DNA from: Craterostigma plantagineum
Taxonomy: Eukaryota; Streptophyta; Magnoliopsida; Lamiales; Linderniaceae
Direction: 5' to 3'
Assembly: GCA_027422505.1 (NCBI GenBank)
Contig: JAPQWV010000126.1
Span: 496,001 to 560,000, forward strand
DNA length: 64,000 nt
Each line of letters begins with the position of its first letter. The first letter of the stretch is position 1. The position numbers and the translations under genes are program-made. This document shows, in pieces, positions 12,438-25,185 of the stretch. The notes under the pieces are model-generated. The model had not been told where the DNA came from. It saw nothing but the letters and a program-made list of their open reading frames with translations, and did not search any database.

Positions 12438-15400
12438 ATGGATGCAAAGGACATACTAGGATTGCCAAAGAACGCGTTGCTTCTGCAAGAAAAGAAGTCC
12501 AGACCTCCTAAGGAATCCCAGAGAAAGCCCGAGGGAATTTCACGCGAGGTTCTGTCCCGCAGTTTGTTTGGAGGGCATTACTTCGTTTCGTATTGAAGCA
12601 CTTCGTTTTTTACTTGAATTGCTTGATGGGTGTTAGTAGGTTTATGCGCTTACTGGGGGATTAGCTCCTTTGATGCCAGCTGTTGATCTTAATCAATTGA
12701 AAAGAAAAGCACCACCAGATGAGAAGGTTTCTATGTTGTCTTCAGTTGTCGCGGAAAATGTTATTATGGTACATGTTTGAATATCGTTGTATTTTTGTGT
12801 TGTGTGTGTACAGATAAAGTGGGAATGGCTTCCTTTTGCGAATTCTGCAAGGAAAGACAACTTGCAGCTTTACCATTGGGTATGTATTGCTAGGCTCTTG
12901 GCAATCAATTTATTTCCTTGGTTTTAAGGTTTCACCTTTATAGGTTCGAGTGGTAAATGGGGTTTCACCAACAGGTGATTACGCATTTGCAAAGTATAAT
13001 AAGGTAGTAAACTGAACTGAAGTTGTCTCTTAACCAATCAAACTCGTGCTTGTAAATTTGGTACGCATTGGTAACTTTATTTGAAATTTCCGATGCAGAC
13101 AGTTGACATTATCAAGTACACTGATGAGGAGTATGAGAAGCACTTGATTGATCCTGTATGTAATATCTAAACTTCTAGAGTATCCGCTTTCCTGTAATAA
13201 TCAAAAGAGAATTAGTAAGTCTGAATATTGAATTGCTTGAGTTACGCGCCGTGTCCAGTTGTCTTTGATCACTAGCTCAGGTTGTGATCGTTGTCCAATT
13301 TCTACTCATAAAGTAGGCTTTTAGTTTTTCACTATGTCGGGTTTCCTGGCCTGGATCTAATTTAAAACTAAAGACAGTTTTCACTTTTTCCTTGTTTTAT
13401 TTTTTAAGCTCTTTTTGTTAGGCATGGACCAAAGAAGAGACGGATGAATTGTTTGATTTGTGCGAACGGTTTGATCTCCGCTTCATTGTCATAGCTGATA
13501 GATTCCCATCATCCAAAACTGTGGAGGAACTTAAGAGTCGGTATTATAGTGGTACTTATCTTATTTATCCTGTTGAAGATTGTGTCATGGATTGCCTTGA
13601 GCATGCGTTTAATGGACATGGACGAGTAACTTGATGTTATGCTGTTAGAATAATTTGACTACTGAGAAGTATACACAGCTCGTACTTGTAATCATCTAAG
13701 TTTTCCTGAATATGGAGACGGATGATAGCCTGAATTTCATTTAATGTCTGTCCAGCATCTAAAACCATCTTGTTAGCCAGAGCTCCATCTCCTGCCAGTG
13801 TAGCTGGACACCCACTTCTTAAGGTTGGTTTTCACCTTCCGTGATTCATACTTTTGATGCACTATATCTTCTGGCTTTTGCAAGGCTTCTTGTTTTCCTG
13901 GATGAATTAGCCACTTGAGCATGGACCATTTGTCAAAAGTTTCCCTTCTTCGGTGTTCAAAATTTTCCACTGTTGTAGGACTCGTATAACCCCTCACAAG
14001 ATAGTGAGAGGAAGCACGCATTGAACTTGCTGCTTTCCCATACGAAGCGGCAGGAGCGCAAGGATATTGAGGTCTGAATATTAGTTCTCCTTTGGTAGTG
14101 AACCTTGTCAGTCCTTTTCATTATAAATCATTTTATTTAAGGTTCTGGCCAAAGCCAAGAAAATAGTTGAAGCTCGTAAGCTAGCAAAGGTCAGTCTCTA
14201 CCTCTCTGCTACTTCACATATACATGATGTTATGTTCAGAGTAGTCCAGATTTTATTTCTTGGCTCAATACTGATTCTGGAATTCTGGGTGGTGATTTAT
14301 TAATTCGTCGTTTGCCATGCGTAGTCATGTTAACTAGTATAAATGTATATCTTTTATTGTTCAATGACATAATATGTGCGGGTTAAATTTGATATATAAA
14401 ATATTTTCCAGTTTGTCCCTATAAAGTTATGCTGCTGAATTCATATCTTCTATTTTGCAGGCTTCTGAAGAGGCGCAGTTGAGGACACTATCAGATGTTG
14501 GAAATGTGGGCACTGATAAGGTCACTTCTGCAGCTGTCCCTCATCAGCTTCCATTTTTAAATAACACAAATATAGAATCAGAAATGGCTTCAGTTGTGGC
14601 TTCTCTTCGCTCGGTAAACCTTTGATCCTTGTCATAACTCTGAACTTCTAGTCTTCTAGCTGCTTCCTTCTACCCAATTTGATCCTTTGTCCTTCTAACT
14701 CCATATGATTCGTGGTCCTTTTTTTGTACTTGGAAAGAAATTTTTTCCGCTGACTCTTCTGACAAGAAAATCCACAGATGCGTGTTTACTTGCGAACATA
14801 TGCATTTGAGCAAATGGTCCAAGCTTTGAGTTCATCGGCAGGACTCCGGACTATTAAACTCGTGGAGCAGACGTTACAAAATCTTGGGGTTTGATTTCTA
14901 CTTTGGAAATTTTTGGAGCAATTTGCTGCCTTTTATTTTTATTTGAGAATTTTTTCCCATTTCACTACTATTCATAGCCTACTTTCCCAATACGCATGTT
15001 TTCATTTGGTTTCGCAGGTCAACTTAAAACCCAAGGTTCCCACGAAAGAAGTCTGTGCAGAGCACCTTGAACTCAGAAAGGAGATATTGACTCTGCTGAG
15101 CCTTCAAAAGCAGGTTACATGTTTCGTATTCTTCTCTACGTATATAGCTAAGCAAGCATCAGTTATATTCAACACTTGCGTCTGCTTTGCTTCAACGATT
15201 CAGTTACGATACGACGAGGCTGAGGGCTCATCATTCCGTGATGCCGAGACTCCTAAGGTAATGAAGCTCGTATATCTTCCTCGTGTATGCATATGAGAAT
15301 CTCGATGTTTCATATGTTGTCTTCAACAGCAGTTAACACGAGCAGCAGATCTCGATCAAACTTTCACCCTCGATTCCTCAAGCGTTGGAGGTAATAGAGA

Positions 15401-15667
15401 AAGTTCTTAATAGATTTGATAATCTTGGAATGCTCTTTCGTTAATCGCCTTGCTTACCCTCCATTCGACTGTACATATTCAGGAGATAGATTCGGCAAAA
15501 GGGAGCAAAAGCGCAAGGTATGTTACGTTGTTTTACTAAAAGCTTAAGAATTGGTAATATTCATTGCATTGGTTCACTTTTAGGTGCCTGGGAGATCATC
15601 ATCAGAAGCTCCATCATCGCCTGCTCAGTCCAAAAGGCCGAGGAAGAATAATAAGGCCGAGGATTAA
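12438..15667 (+). CDS. SWC4: SWR1-complex protein 4 / DMAP1 homologue
   Basis: Sixteen exons: 12438-12548, 12640-12726, 12814-12879, 12944-13003, 13099-13155, 13422-13551, 13756-13823, 13979-14071, 14142-14189, 14461-14613, 14778-14888, 15018-15113, 15204-15257, 15330-15390, 15483-15517, 15584-15667. The product is 437 aa, close to Arabidopsis SWC4. It begins [20 protein letters not shown], then [20 protein letters not shown] and the [20 protein letters not shown] block. A SANT/Myb-like module follows at residues ~128-175 ([20 protein letters not shown] ... [11 protein letters not shown]). The DMAP1 C-terminal part includes [11 protein letters not shown] and [16 protein letters not shown]4 is a nuclear subunit shared by SWR1 (H2A.Z exchange) and NuA4 (histone acetylation). 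The tail is basic (KRPRKNNK), consistent with nuclear localisation. Every phase closes. Confidence 0.95.
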
Positions 15668-17878
15668 TATTCATACAATGATAATCAAACTCAATTTCTT
15701 CACACAATGTTTTTTTTTTTCTTATTTATTCCGAGCGACCTAACTTCAGACACCATGCAATCCATCATAGGACAAGTCCGAAGACTTTGAGGCTTCTTGT
15801 TTGAGCCAAAGACTTCATTGGCTTCGAGATATTAAATTTGTAGTTGAGCTTTTTTTTCTCTATGGTTGTGTAGATGGGTTGTTGTCGTGATTTTAACGTT
15901 ACAAAATTGATCATGGTCGTTGAAATACAAAACTTTATCCATCTACACGTTTGTCGACAATTCTCATTCTGGGAAAAGATTTCATAAGTGTCGAAATATG
16001 GCTGTCATATTATGTACTTGTTATGGTCCTGTTCGAGTTCTTGCTAGTTTGCGAATAGGTGTCAAAATCATATCACTATAATTTATAAAATCCAACATTA
16101 TGGAAGACCTTTCAATTTTTTAATGTAATTAGTATTATAGCCGGATTACAAATGTAGGATGAATTATATTTTCAAATCTTATTCGTGTTTCCGAAGCCTG
16201 GTTAATAGTGTTACTTTCAAATCTTTAAAGATGTAAGTACTATTGTATTTATAATCAATCTGGCAACCTCGTATTATTCACGATGTACGAGGAATTATAC
16301 TGCGCCGCTCTCAGCTACGGTACGCCACCTTTTCGGCGAATTATTATCCCACCTAATTTGGTACGTGTTTGTTGCGCTTTCTTATTCTTTTCAGCAACAT
16401 AATTTAGAAAATATTATAATTGGGATTATTCGTTCATTTTATCAGGCTTCTAATTTGAAAAAGAAAAAAAAAAGGAAAAAGAATGCATGGTCCTTCACGG
16501 CTAGGCAAAAATCCTTATCCCTTTCAATATCAGCCTAAATTACCCGACGGGGAACCAAAACATCACATCACACATCCACAAATACTATTGTCCCTTGTGA
16601 TTCAATTAAATGTACTAGTTTTTTTTTCCTCCAAAACTCGTCCTCATATTAATAAATGCTTACCCGCAAACCCGAACAAAGCAAGACCATCTTTTTGGAA
16701 ATAACGTACAATAATCATATTTTAATCTTCACTTATCACCTCCACCAAAATACTTAAGTCGGTTATTCGGGAAATTTTATAACGTAATACATTTTTTTTA
16801 TTTCGAAAATGATTTACTTTTTAGAATAACTAACAGTGGGAATTTGAAAGATCCCAAATTTATCTGACAAGCCTGACAGTAGAGCTAGTTCGAGCCATAC
16901 TTCTTTGTTCTTTCCACTGAAATCATTCTAAAACGTGTCATTTTCACTTTTCATCCCATCTTCTGCAAATTAGAAAAAAAAGAGGGGGATATGAACAAAT
17001 CAATGCATAATAGCGGACGGTAACCGTCGAGTTACTAGAGAAAGAGGTGGGATTGCACCGAAAACTAAGCTATCTAGTTGCTATTTCAACCACCCTAAAC
17101 TAAAAGTGGGGTTTATTGCATTAACTTACTATTCATCGTATTTATTACCAGTAACCACTTGCTCAAGGCCTGACACCTTGCTGCCTGTATTAAATGACCG
17201 TTACAGTACCAACCAGTTCGTCCGTTTCCCAGCAGCAGCAACAGAGTTCTTCATCTCTTCTCTGATATTCGAGTTTTTGTAAGTTTTTCTTTCATGCTAC
17301 TCTTTTTTTCTCTTTTTGGTTTTTCTTTCTTCTGCAAATGTGTATGCTCTTGGTTTCTGAACTGCCGTCGTTCATGGCTCTCTTTTTCTTTTTCTTTTTT
17401 TCCTTGTAATTTCTAATGTAATGTAAGTGCCTTCAATGTAAGGAACTGCTCGGAAGAGAATAGATGAATTTTTACGAAAGTGGTGGTTGTCTGTCTTTTT
17501 CTTTCTTGTGTTTTTGTTGGTATGTGGTCAGTGTCATGGAGCGGTCCAGTTCCAACATTTTCAAGAATTGTCTCCTTTGTCTGAACTCTGCCTTTTTGCT
17601 AGAAATATCTCTTTTTCTGCTTTATATCCGTTCGTCGGACAATTTTTCTTAATCAAACGCGAAATCCCATTCAGCTGAAAAGGTCATTCATGACTTTTCA
17701 GATCGTTTAATGTCTTCGTTCACTGCATACATAAGTCAGCTATCAGTTAATGAGAAGACAGAACCAGTCAGTGTTATAACTAACAAGGTTCCCTTGACTT
17801 TGTTCTGTAATAGGCGGACTATGCAATAATACGTTCTTCCCTACGCTAAGAATAGCTGTTTTTTTCTTTGCACAGAAA
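15668..17878. other. Spacer plus LACS1 promoter and 5'UTR
   Basis: No protein-like frame. The last part is the LACS1 leader: a probable non-coding exon near 17200-17280 ends at TTTTT|GTAAGT, and a leader intron ends at TTTGCACAG (17875), three bases before the ATG. Confidence 0.5.
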
Positions 17879-20800
17879 ATGAAGAAATTTGCTGTGAAGG
17901 TCGAAGAAGGTAAAGAAGGTTCTAACGGGCAACCTTCGATCGGGCCCGTTTACCGTAATCCTTTAGCCGAGCATGGATATCCTCCCTTGGATCCAAAGTT
18001 GTCCACTACTTGGGATATATTCAGGTGAATGAATTTTCCAGGAAAAAGAAAACAGTAAAGTTCCATGTTTACTTCATGGCCTATCTTTGCTCATGTCGTG
18101 TTAGAATTTGATGTGCACTACAGATCATCGGTTGAAAGAAATCCCGGGAATAGGATGCTGGGATGGCGCGAGCCAATCCATGATAAGGTATTATGACATT
18201 CGCCGAATTTTATTCCGTCGTTTGCTATTTTTAGCAGATTTGTATTTTATTCAAAATTCCATTGTTGTTTTTGCAGTGGGGACCTTACGTATGGAAAACA
18301 TACAAACAAGTCTACGAAGAAACTCTCTGCGCCGGCTCTGCCCTGCGAGCTCATGGCTTCGAATCCGTGAGAAATACTGATAACATCTTTCGTTGATCGT
18401 CTTTTTTTTATCGAACAAAAAAATTCAGTACAAAGTATGGTCCTTACTCGCAGGGCGATCGTATAGGTATTTACGGAGCGAACTGTCCTCAATGGATCGT
18501 AGCGATGGAGGTCATCAGTTTTACGACTTAATAATATCCACATTTTCGTCTTGAGTCCCTTCATTCGTTTTTTTAGTCCCTTTTGTGATGAATTATTCTC
18601 AGGCTTGTGGCGCCTACAACTTAATCTGCGTTCCTCTGTACGACACCTTAGGTACTTAGAAATCCACGGCGCGACCGTTCTGCTTTTTAAGCGTGTCTGA
18701 GAATTTTCTGCTTTTTTTCCTCAGGCCCAGGAGCTGTAGATTACATATTAGATCACGCTGAGATCGGGGTTGTTTTCGTCCATGCTAAGAAAGTTAAACA
18801 AGTGAGAATGAATCAAAGCTTCTTTTTTTTTTTAACGTATTTCCCTTCTAACGTTTTCCCCTCGATTTTACGGGACTGACGCGAATCCTTGCGCAGCTTT
18901 TGAGTCCCGAATGCATCCACGCTCAGAGGCTAAAACGTGAGCTTCGAATAGAATCGACTATTAGATTAACTTCCCTTTTTCTATTCTGCTTGGAGCGTAA
19001 GTTTTTTTTTTTTTTTTCTGCTACAGTGATCGTTAGCTTCAGTTCTTTCACCGAAGACGAGCAAAGCGCAGCTGCCTCGTTGGGCATACAGACATGCTCT
19101 TGGGATCAGTTCCTCGATAAGGTAATAAGACTCGTATCCCTTCATTACATTATACGTCTTTTTTTTTCTTCCGTCAAAGCTCAAAGCGTCGTAATGCTTA
19201 CGCTTTTAGGGGAGGGAAAAAACGTCGGAAATTTCTCCGCCGGGACCACATGATATATGCACGATTATGTACACGAGCGGTACGAGCGGAAATCCCAAAG
19301 GGGTCATTCTGACGCACGAAAACGTCTCGACCAACATCAGGGGCGTCGACGTTTTCATGGAGGAGTTCGAAGACAAGGTAATAAATTATAATACACGGCG
19401 CGCTTTTTTTTTTTTTTTTGAAAATCTTAACTTGGAAAGACGACAGATGACGGTGGACGACGTGTACATATCGTTCCTTCCGCTGGCCCACATCCTCGAT
19501 CGAATGATCGAAGAGTATTTCTTCCACAAAGGCGCTTCAGTTGGCTACTATCATGGGGTGAGTCGCATTTTTTCCCGAACCATAGTATGAACTATGCGCA
19601 TATATTCTCCATTATCATCGCTTTTTCCGTTGTTCTCTGCAAATCTATTCGAAGAATATCGACGAAATAAGGGACGATTTGGTCGAGCTGAGCCCGACCT
19701 TTCTTGCCGGTGTTCCTCGAGTCTTCGAAAGAATCCACGAAGGCAAGCCATATTCAATCAGTTTATTACAAGACATAGACATTATCGCCATGGTTGTCGT
19801 TTTTTTCATTTAAGTCTTTTCTTCTCAGGCGTACTAAAAGCGCTCGACGATCTCAACTGGCGGCGGAGGAAAATATTCCATCTCCTCTACAAATAGTAAC
19901 ACCATAAACTCCCTCTCCTACGACCTTCTCCATTCATTTTTTTCTCCTAAAAACTCGATTTTTTTTCCTTTTTCTTTTTTTTTTGATAAACAGCAAACTT
20001 CACTGGATGAACAAAGGGTACAAGCAGAAGGACTCATCTCCACTGGCCGATTTACTCGCATTTCGAAAGGTTCGAATTCCCGCGCGCCTTTTTTTTTATT
20101 AATTTCCTCGTCGGGCAAAATAATAAAATAGCATCGTCGTATTTGCGAAGGTAAAGAACAGATTGGGCGGAAGGCTACGCCTGGTAGTCTCCGGCGGCGC
20201 GCCTCTCAGCAGCGAGGTCGAGGAATTCTTACGTGTTACTACATGCGCTTTCGTACTTCAAGGATACGGTAAGAAACATCCATCTCTGTCAGATAAATCC
20301 ATAATTTCACGACTAATTTTTAAAAAAGAAAAAAAAAACGGCGTATGAAGGATTGACGGAGAGCTGTGGGCTATCGACGCTCGGCTACCCAGACGAAATG
20401 AGCATGATCGGCGCAGTTGGCTCGCCATTTGTGTACACAGAGCTGAGGCTCGAGGGCGTCCCAGAGATGGGCTACGATCCCCTCGGCGAACCCTCTCGCG
20501 GCGAAATATGCGTTAAGGCAAAGTCGCCCTTCGCCGGTTATTACAAGAACGAAGAGCTCACCAGAGAAGTCGTTAAGGACGGATGGTTTCACACGGGTTA
20601 GATTTTAGTAAGCTTGTGATAAATTGTTTATCGCCCGGCGCATGTTATCACACGGTTATATATTGAAATCTCAGGCGACGTAGGAGAGATGCTGCCTAAT
20701 GGGGTTATTAAGATTATAGACAGGGTGAAGAATCTGATAAAGCTGTCTCAGGGAGAGTATGTTGCTGTTGAGTACCTGGAGAAAGTTTACACCATTACTC

Positions 20801-21422
20801 CTATCGTCGAGGACGTAAGAGACGTTTTTTTGTTTTTAAAAAATATTTACGGATATTGTTATGTGATCTGATCGAGGAGTCGGGCGGGCCTTTTTTTTTC
20901 CTTTTTTTTCGTAGATATGGGTCTATGGCGACGGCTTCAAGTCGATGCTGGTGGCAGTCGTCGTGCCGAACAAAGATAATACTATGAAATGGGCTGAGCA
21001 GAACGGCCAAAAGGGGTCGTTTATAGACTTGTGTTTCTCCGATAAGCTCAAAGATCACATCCTTTTTGAACTGAAGTCCACCGCCGAGAGAAACAAGGTA
21101 TGCCTCTCTGTTTAAATTCTCGCTGTTATGTCTATCGTTTTCTCTAACTGTTACCGTTTTTTAAACAGCTGCGAGGATTCGAGCACATCAAAGGGGTCGT
21201 CACAGAGCCTCAGCTGTTTGAGCTCTCCGACAAAGAATTGGTAACTGCTACGCTGAAGAAGAGGCGAGACAGACTCCTCAAGCATTACAAGGTAACAACA
21301 GAGTTAGTTAATATTGTACAAAAATTCGAACTTTAATAATGGTTTGTAGTCTGATAACGTAAGCTTTCATTACAATGCAGGCAGAAATCGATTCTCTGTA
21401 TACTGCTGGGAAGCTTAGGTAA
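17879..21422 (+). CDS. LACS1: Long-chain acyl-CoA synthetase 1-like
   Basis: Nineteen exons: 17879-18024, 18124-18187, 18277-18366, 18454-18510, 18603-18651, 18725-18801, 18897-18936, 19027-19121, 19210-19377, 19447-19557, 19655-19742, 19829-19895, 19994-20069, 20151-20268, 20351-20596, 20675-20814, 20915-21097, 21169-21291, 21381-21422; 659 aa. The enzyme activates C16-C30 fatty acids to acyl-CoA via acyl-AMP. The N-terminus [11 protein letters not shown] with [10 protein letters not shown] resembles the LACS1 (CER8, cuticular wax/cutin) clade, not LACS2 or LACS4. AMP-binding motifs: [11 protein letters not shown] (residues 227-237), [33 protein letters not shown] and [18 protein letters not shown]. 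Intron 11 starts with GC (GAAG|GCAAGC at 19743). Introns are short with long T runs. It converges on argininosuccinate synthase, with 244 bp between the stops. Confidence 0.94.
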
Positions 21423-21665
21423 ACATACAATGCAAGGCTATTACTTTGAATTCCCTGTTATTGTGTAAAGCTCAGGACTTCCTATCTTATATTTATTTTG
21501 GTTTGTTGGGACGAATAATTGGATTGTGAAACTCAGAAAATAAGCTTGTATTTTGAGCATTGTTCCCCTCTCAAAACGACTTCTGTTCATTTTTCAGTCC
21601 ATTTCTAGTCCATTCACAAACAAAAAAGTCAGTGCAATAAAAACGTTCACCACCATGAAAAAGAC

Positions 21666-23791
21666 CTAAATGCCCTTCTCAAGCATGGCCCGAACCCTCA
21701 CTGGCAACCCATAAAGCCGAATAAACCCAGCCGCGTCTGCCTGGTCGTAAATATCTCCGCTCTCAAACGACGAAATATCTTTTCTGTAAAGAGAATTAAC
21801 GCTCTCCCTGCCCGTGACGCTGACCGACCCTTTGTACAGCTTCAGAGTCACCGACCCGTGGGTCGTTTTCGTAATCTCCCTCATGAACGCATCCAACGAT
21901 TCGCGGAGCGGGTCGAACCACCGGCCCGCGTAAACGAGCTCGGCGTACTTTAGGGCCAGCCCGTCCTTGACCTGAACCGTCTCCCGGTCGAGCGTCAGAG
22001 ACTCGAGCTCGCGGACCGCCGCGAAGAGTACGGTCCCGCCCGGCGTCTCATAGACGCCCCGGCTCTTCATCCCCACGAGCCGATTCTCGACCATGTCCAC
22101 TCGCCCAATCCCGTGCCTGCCTCCGACTTCGTTCAGCTCGGCGAGGAGGGCTGCGGGGGATAATTCCCTGCCGTTGACCGAAACTGGCAGGCCCGCGGAT
22201 ATCCCGATCTTCACGTACCTGTCCGAAAGGGTTGACCCGGCCCAAAGTGAATTTGGTTATCGAAAGGGGGAAGGAAAGAAAGAGGGTGAAGACTAACTCG
22301 GGTTGGTCGGGCGCTTTTGTGGGGTCGACGCTCATCAGAACATGTCTTCATTTGGCTCTTTAGAAGGGTCCTCCAAAATATCGCCCTGAATGTGTGTTTG
22401 GTTAGTGGGTTTGATGTTTTAGATAAACCTAGGAAACAAACACACTAACATACCCCAAACCCACATTTATAATCCTTAAACCCCCTAACCAAACAAGAAC
22501 TAAGTGGTTGAGCAATTTGTAAGAAGAAAGAGAGTGAAGAAATTATATTACCTCATGGCTGAGGTGCCATAGGTTTCTGTCTCTGCTGTAGATGGAGTTC
22601 TTGGACACTGGGACGGGGACGTTGTGCTTTATTGCGTATTCGATTGCGTCTTCTCTTCCTCTGATTTCCCATTCTCTCCATGGAGCGACGACGGTAAGCT
22701 CGGGATTCAAAGCAAAGAAGGTCAGCTCAAAGCGCACCTGCGAATATCGAATTCTATTTGATTTTGAACTAAAAAAATGACTTTGAATTTGAAGATCGCA
22801 AGCATAAATTTGCCTGATCGTTTCCCTTCCCAGTGCATCCATGAGCAACTGCATCAGCTCCAACCTCTTTGGCAACATCAACCATGGCCTACACTCAAAT
22901 ATTGTGTATGTATGTTATGTACATATAGAGAGGTGGGGGCGAAATAGTGAGGTTCGATACCTTAGCTATGACTGGACGAGCCATGGAAGTCCCGAGCAAG
23001 TATTTCCTCTCGTATATAGCGCCGGCGCGCAAGCAAGGAAAGACGAAATCTTTGACGAATTCTTCCTTGAGATCCTTGACAACGAGTTGGCAAGCACCGC
23101 TGGCTTTAGCCTTCTGCTCTAAACCTTCCAACTCTTGCAATCCCTAAAGAGTACATACGCCTCGATCGATCACCTCGATGCAATAACCCATCGAGAACTT
23201 TGTCCAAACGAGTGAAAAACAAGCACTTAATCTATATAGATATTCGCATACTTGTCCAACATCTGCGGTGAAGCAAACAACCTCGCAGCCATAGTTCTCC
23301 CTGAAGTAAATAAAAGACAGAGTGATCTTTCAGACATTAATTTCTCCGGGGAAGTACTTTCGTGAACTTATATTCAGAATACCTAAGCCAAGGTACAATG
23401 ACTGAAGTATCCAAACCACCGCTATAAGCAAGAACCACTTTCTTTAACTTCTTCGGCAAAGCTCTGTTTTTAGGAGCTGAGGACTCACTCTGGCCAGCCG
23501 ATATATTGGCTGCACCTGAATTAATACGAGCACGTAATCACATCAAAAAGATTAATGATGAAAGTCATTCTTCTTTGGAAGATGACCCTTTGTAAATTCA
23601 ACCTAAATCTATATAATTCCATGAAGAAAACCTGTGCAGACACCTCAAATCCACGTGTAAGGCGGAAAGAAAAAAAAGAAAACAAAAGAGAAAATACGCA
23701 CTCGTTTAAGATATGCACAGATACCTGGGTTAAGACCATGAGAAAGGATGCTAGAAGACGAGGATGAACTCACTGCCTGAAAATTAGCCAT
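21666..23791 (-). CDS. ASS: Argininosuccinate synthase, plastid; one-base frameshift in exon 7
   Basis: Eight exons: 23791-23725, 23515-23383, 23300-23252, 23143-22961, 22888-22814, 22737-22552, 22385-22298, 22218-21666. The enzyme condenses citrulline and aspartate using ATP in plastid arginine synthesis. A Ser-rich N-terminus (transit peptide) precedes the ATP-pyrophosphatase loop AYSGGLDTS (residues 52-60), [40 protein letters not shown]-type [17 protein letters not shown] and the C-terminal GLPVSVNG and [15 protein letters not shown]. The spliced length is 1334 nt, one short of a multiple of three. The frame breaks at 22336-22337, where DMF should run into MSVDP; as written it stops after residue ~247. 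Everything on both sides is intact, so I read it as a real gene with a missing base. Intron 5 starts with GC (CAG|GCAAAT). Confidence 0.88.
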
Positions 23792-23895
23792 CACTACAAA
23801 CAGTGAAGTGTTTTCGGAAACCAGCTACGATACCAAGCAAACAACGACGAGCTAGAGCCAGCTAGTGGGGGAAATATACTAAAGCCCTATCTAAT

Positions 23896-23923
23896 TGGGC
23901 CTATTGGGCCAACACGTAGCCCA
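23896..23923. promoter_or_regulatory. Site II (TGGGCC/T) cluster upstream of argininosuccinate synthase
   Basis: Two TGGGCC motifs (23896-23901, 23905-23910) and one inverted AGCCCA (23918-23923) lie within 30 bp, about 110 bp upstream of the ATG. Such TCP-bound elements are common in plant housekeeping promoters. Confidence 0.4.
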
Positions 23924-24089
23924 ATTAGAAGCTTAGGACATCATCTCTTTCAATTTCACCATTTCAGTTAATTCTGTTACATCATATTATCGATCTTAAG
24001 GCAATGTCTTGCTCTAAATGATATGAACAAAAATTCAATATATCAATCGTAGCTTCCAATTAGGATACATGCAAATATTACAGTAAACT

Positions 24090-24328
24090 TCAAAACTCAT
24101 CGTCGTCACGATGAGCATTATCAGCTGCTGACAACACATCAACCATAATTTGCATGAGCTTAACCCTCATTTTCAAGTCCATTATGTACTCAGCAGTCTC
24201 TTCAGGATTAGCATTTCGCAATCTCCCATGGATTCGCAGTTTGGGATCAGCCCTTTTAGGGTTTTCACCTTACTTCGAATTACATGTTTAGCCTCTAATC
24301 CATGTCCACGATGCATCCCTCTCTTCAT
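24090..24328 (-). CDS. Small bHLH-like (IBH1/UPB1-type) protein with a one-base frameshift
   Basis: Read from the ATG at 24328, one frame gives KRGMHRGHGLEAKHVIRSKV then KTLKGLIPNCESMG, the helix-1/loop pattern of short atypical bHLH proteins. It then runs into a stop. The frame one base over continues as NPEETAEYIMDLKMRVKLMQ, IMVDVLS and an acidic tail to the TGA at 24090. That is the helix 2 expected after the loop. The total of 239 nt is one short of 240, so a single missing base between ESMG and EETAEY (roughly 24185-24215) explains it. If joined, the protein would be about 79 aa. No ATG lies further upstream in frame; an upstream exon is possible. Family members lack a DNA-binding basic region and act by heterodimerising. 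This could be a pseudogene or a sequence error. Confidence 0.5.
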
Positions 24329-24479
24329 TGATCGTCTTCTTCCTCCTGCAATTCTGTTCTTGATAATAATCTCATATGATTTCAAGAGTCTTCAAGAAAA
24401 TTCTGACGTTTGTGTGTTGTTTGAAACAATGGAGAGGGTTATTATATGTGAATATGTGAAGATTAGGTAACCACCGAAA

Positions 24480-25185
24480 GATAACATAAGATATAGTTGA
24501 TAATTTTTTTATTTTCTGCGCCGCGCCACACTAACCCTAATCATAAAAGTAATATAGAAAACGGCCGGCCGGCCATGTGTGTGTGTTTTCTGGTGTTTCC
24601 GTGGCTTTGAATTGATCTGTTCTCTACGCACATGCAAACATATGAATTATTTTTTACTCAATCCACCATACACATACTCGCACGTCATGGTTTTCATATA
24701 TTGACAGACATTTGTCTCCCCTCAACACAAAAAAAAAAAAAAAAACACCATGGATTTTATTCCTTTATGTCGATGTTTGTCGCTACGAATTGGGAAGAAG
24801 AGGGTTTTATTACGAGGGATAAGGATGTTATAATACTATAGTTAGCTATCATCTTTAGTCAATAGGCTGTCACGAAGATTCATCCCTATCTAAGATTCAC
24901 CGTTTTGTTTATATGGGTTATAATATGAAGAAGACATATATGATTTAGAGGTTTATTGTAATCTTCTTAATTTGTGATGGACACATTTGGTGAGATGTCC
25001 CTCCTAACATTATTTTATAAATATAAGAAACATAAAATCTGAATCATATAATAATAACCAATTCCTTCAAGCAGACCATACTTCTGGCATTCGCCCATAC
25101 ATGGGATCATTATTAATAAAAAAGTACACATATTATTAGATTTTAATGCATCATTCATTGGTGAAATTTAACGAAATCACCATCC
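24480..25185. other. Intergenic region between bHLH-like gene and stachyose synthase
   Basis: AT-rich, with a poly-A run near 24730 and a GGCCGGCCGGCC palindrome near 24563. The right end is the 3' flank of stachyose synthase. No gene seen. Confidence 0.5.
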
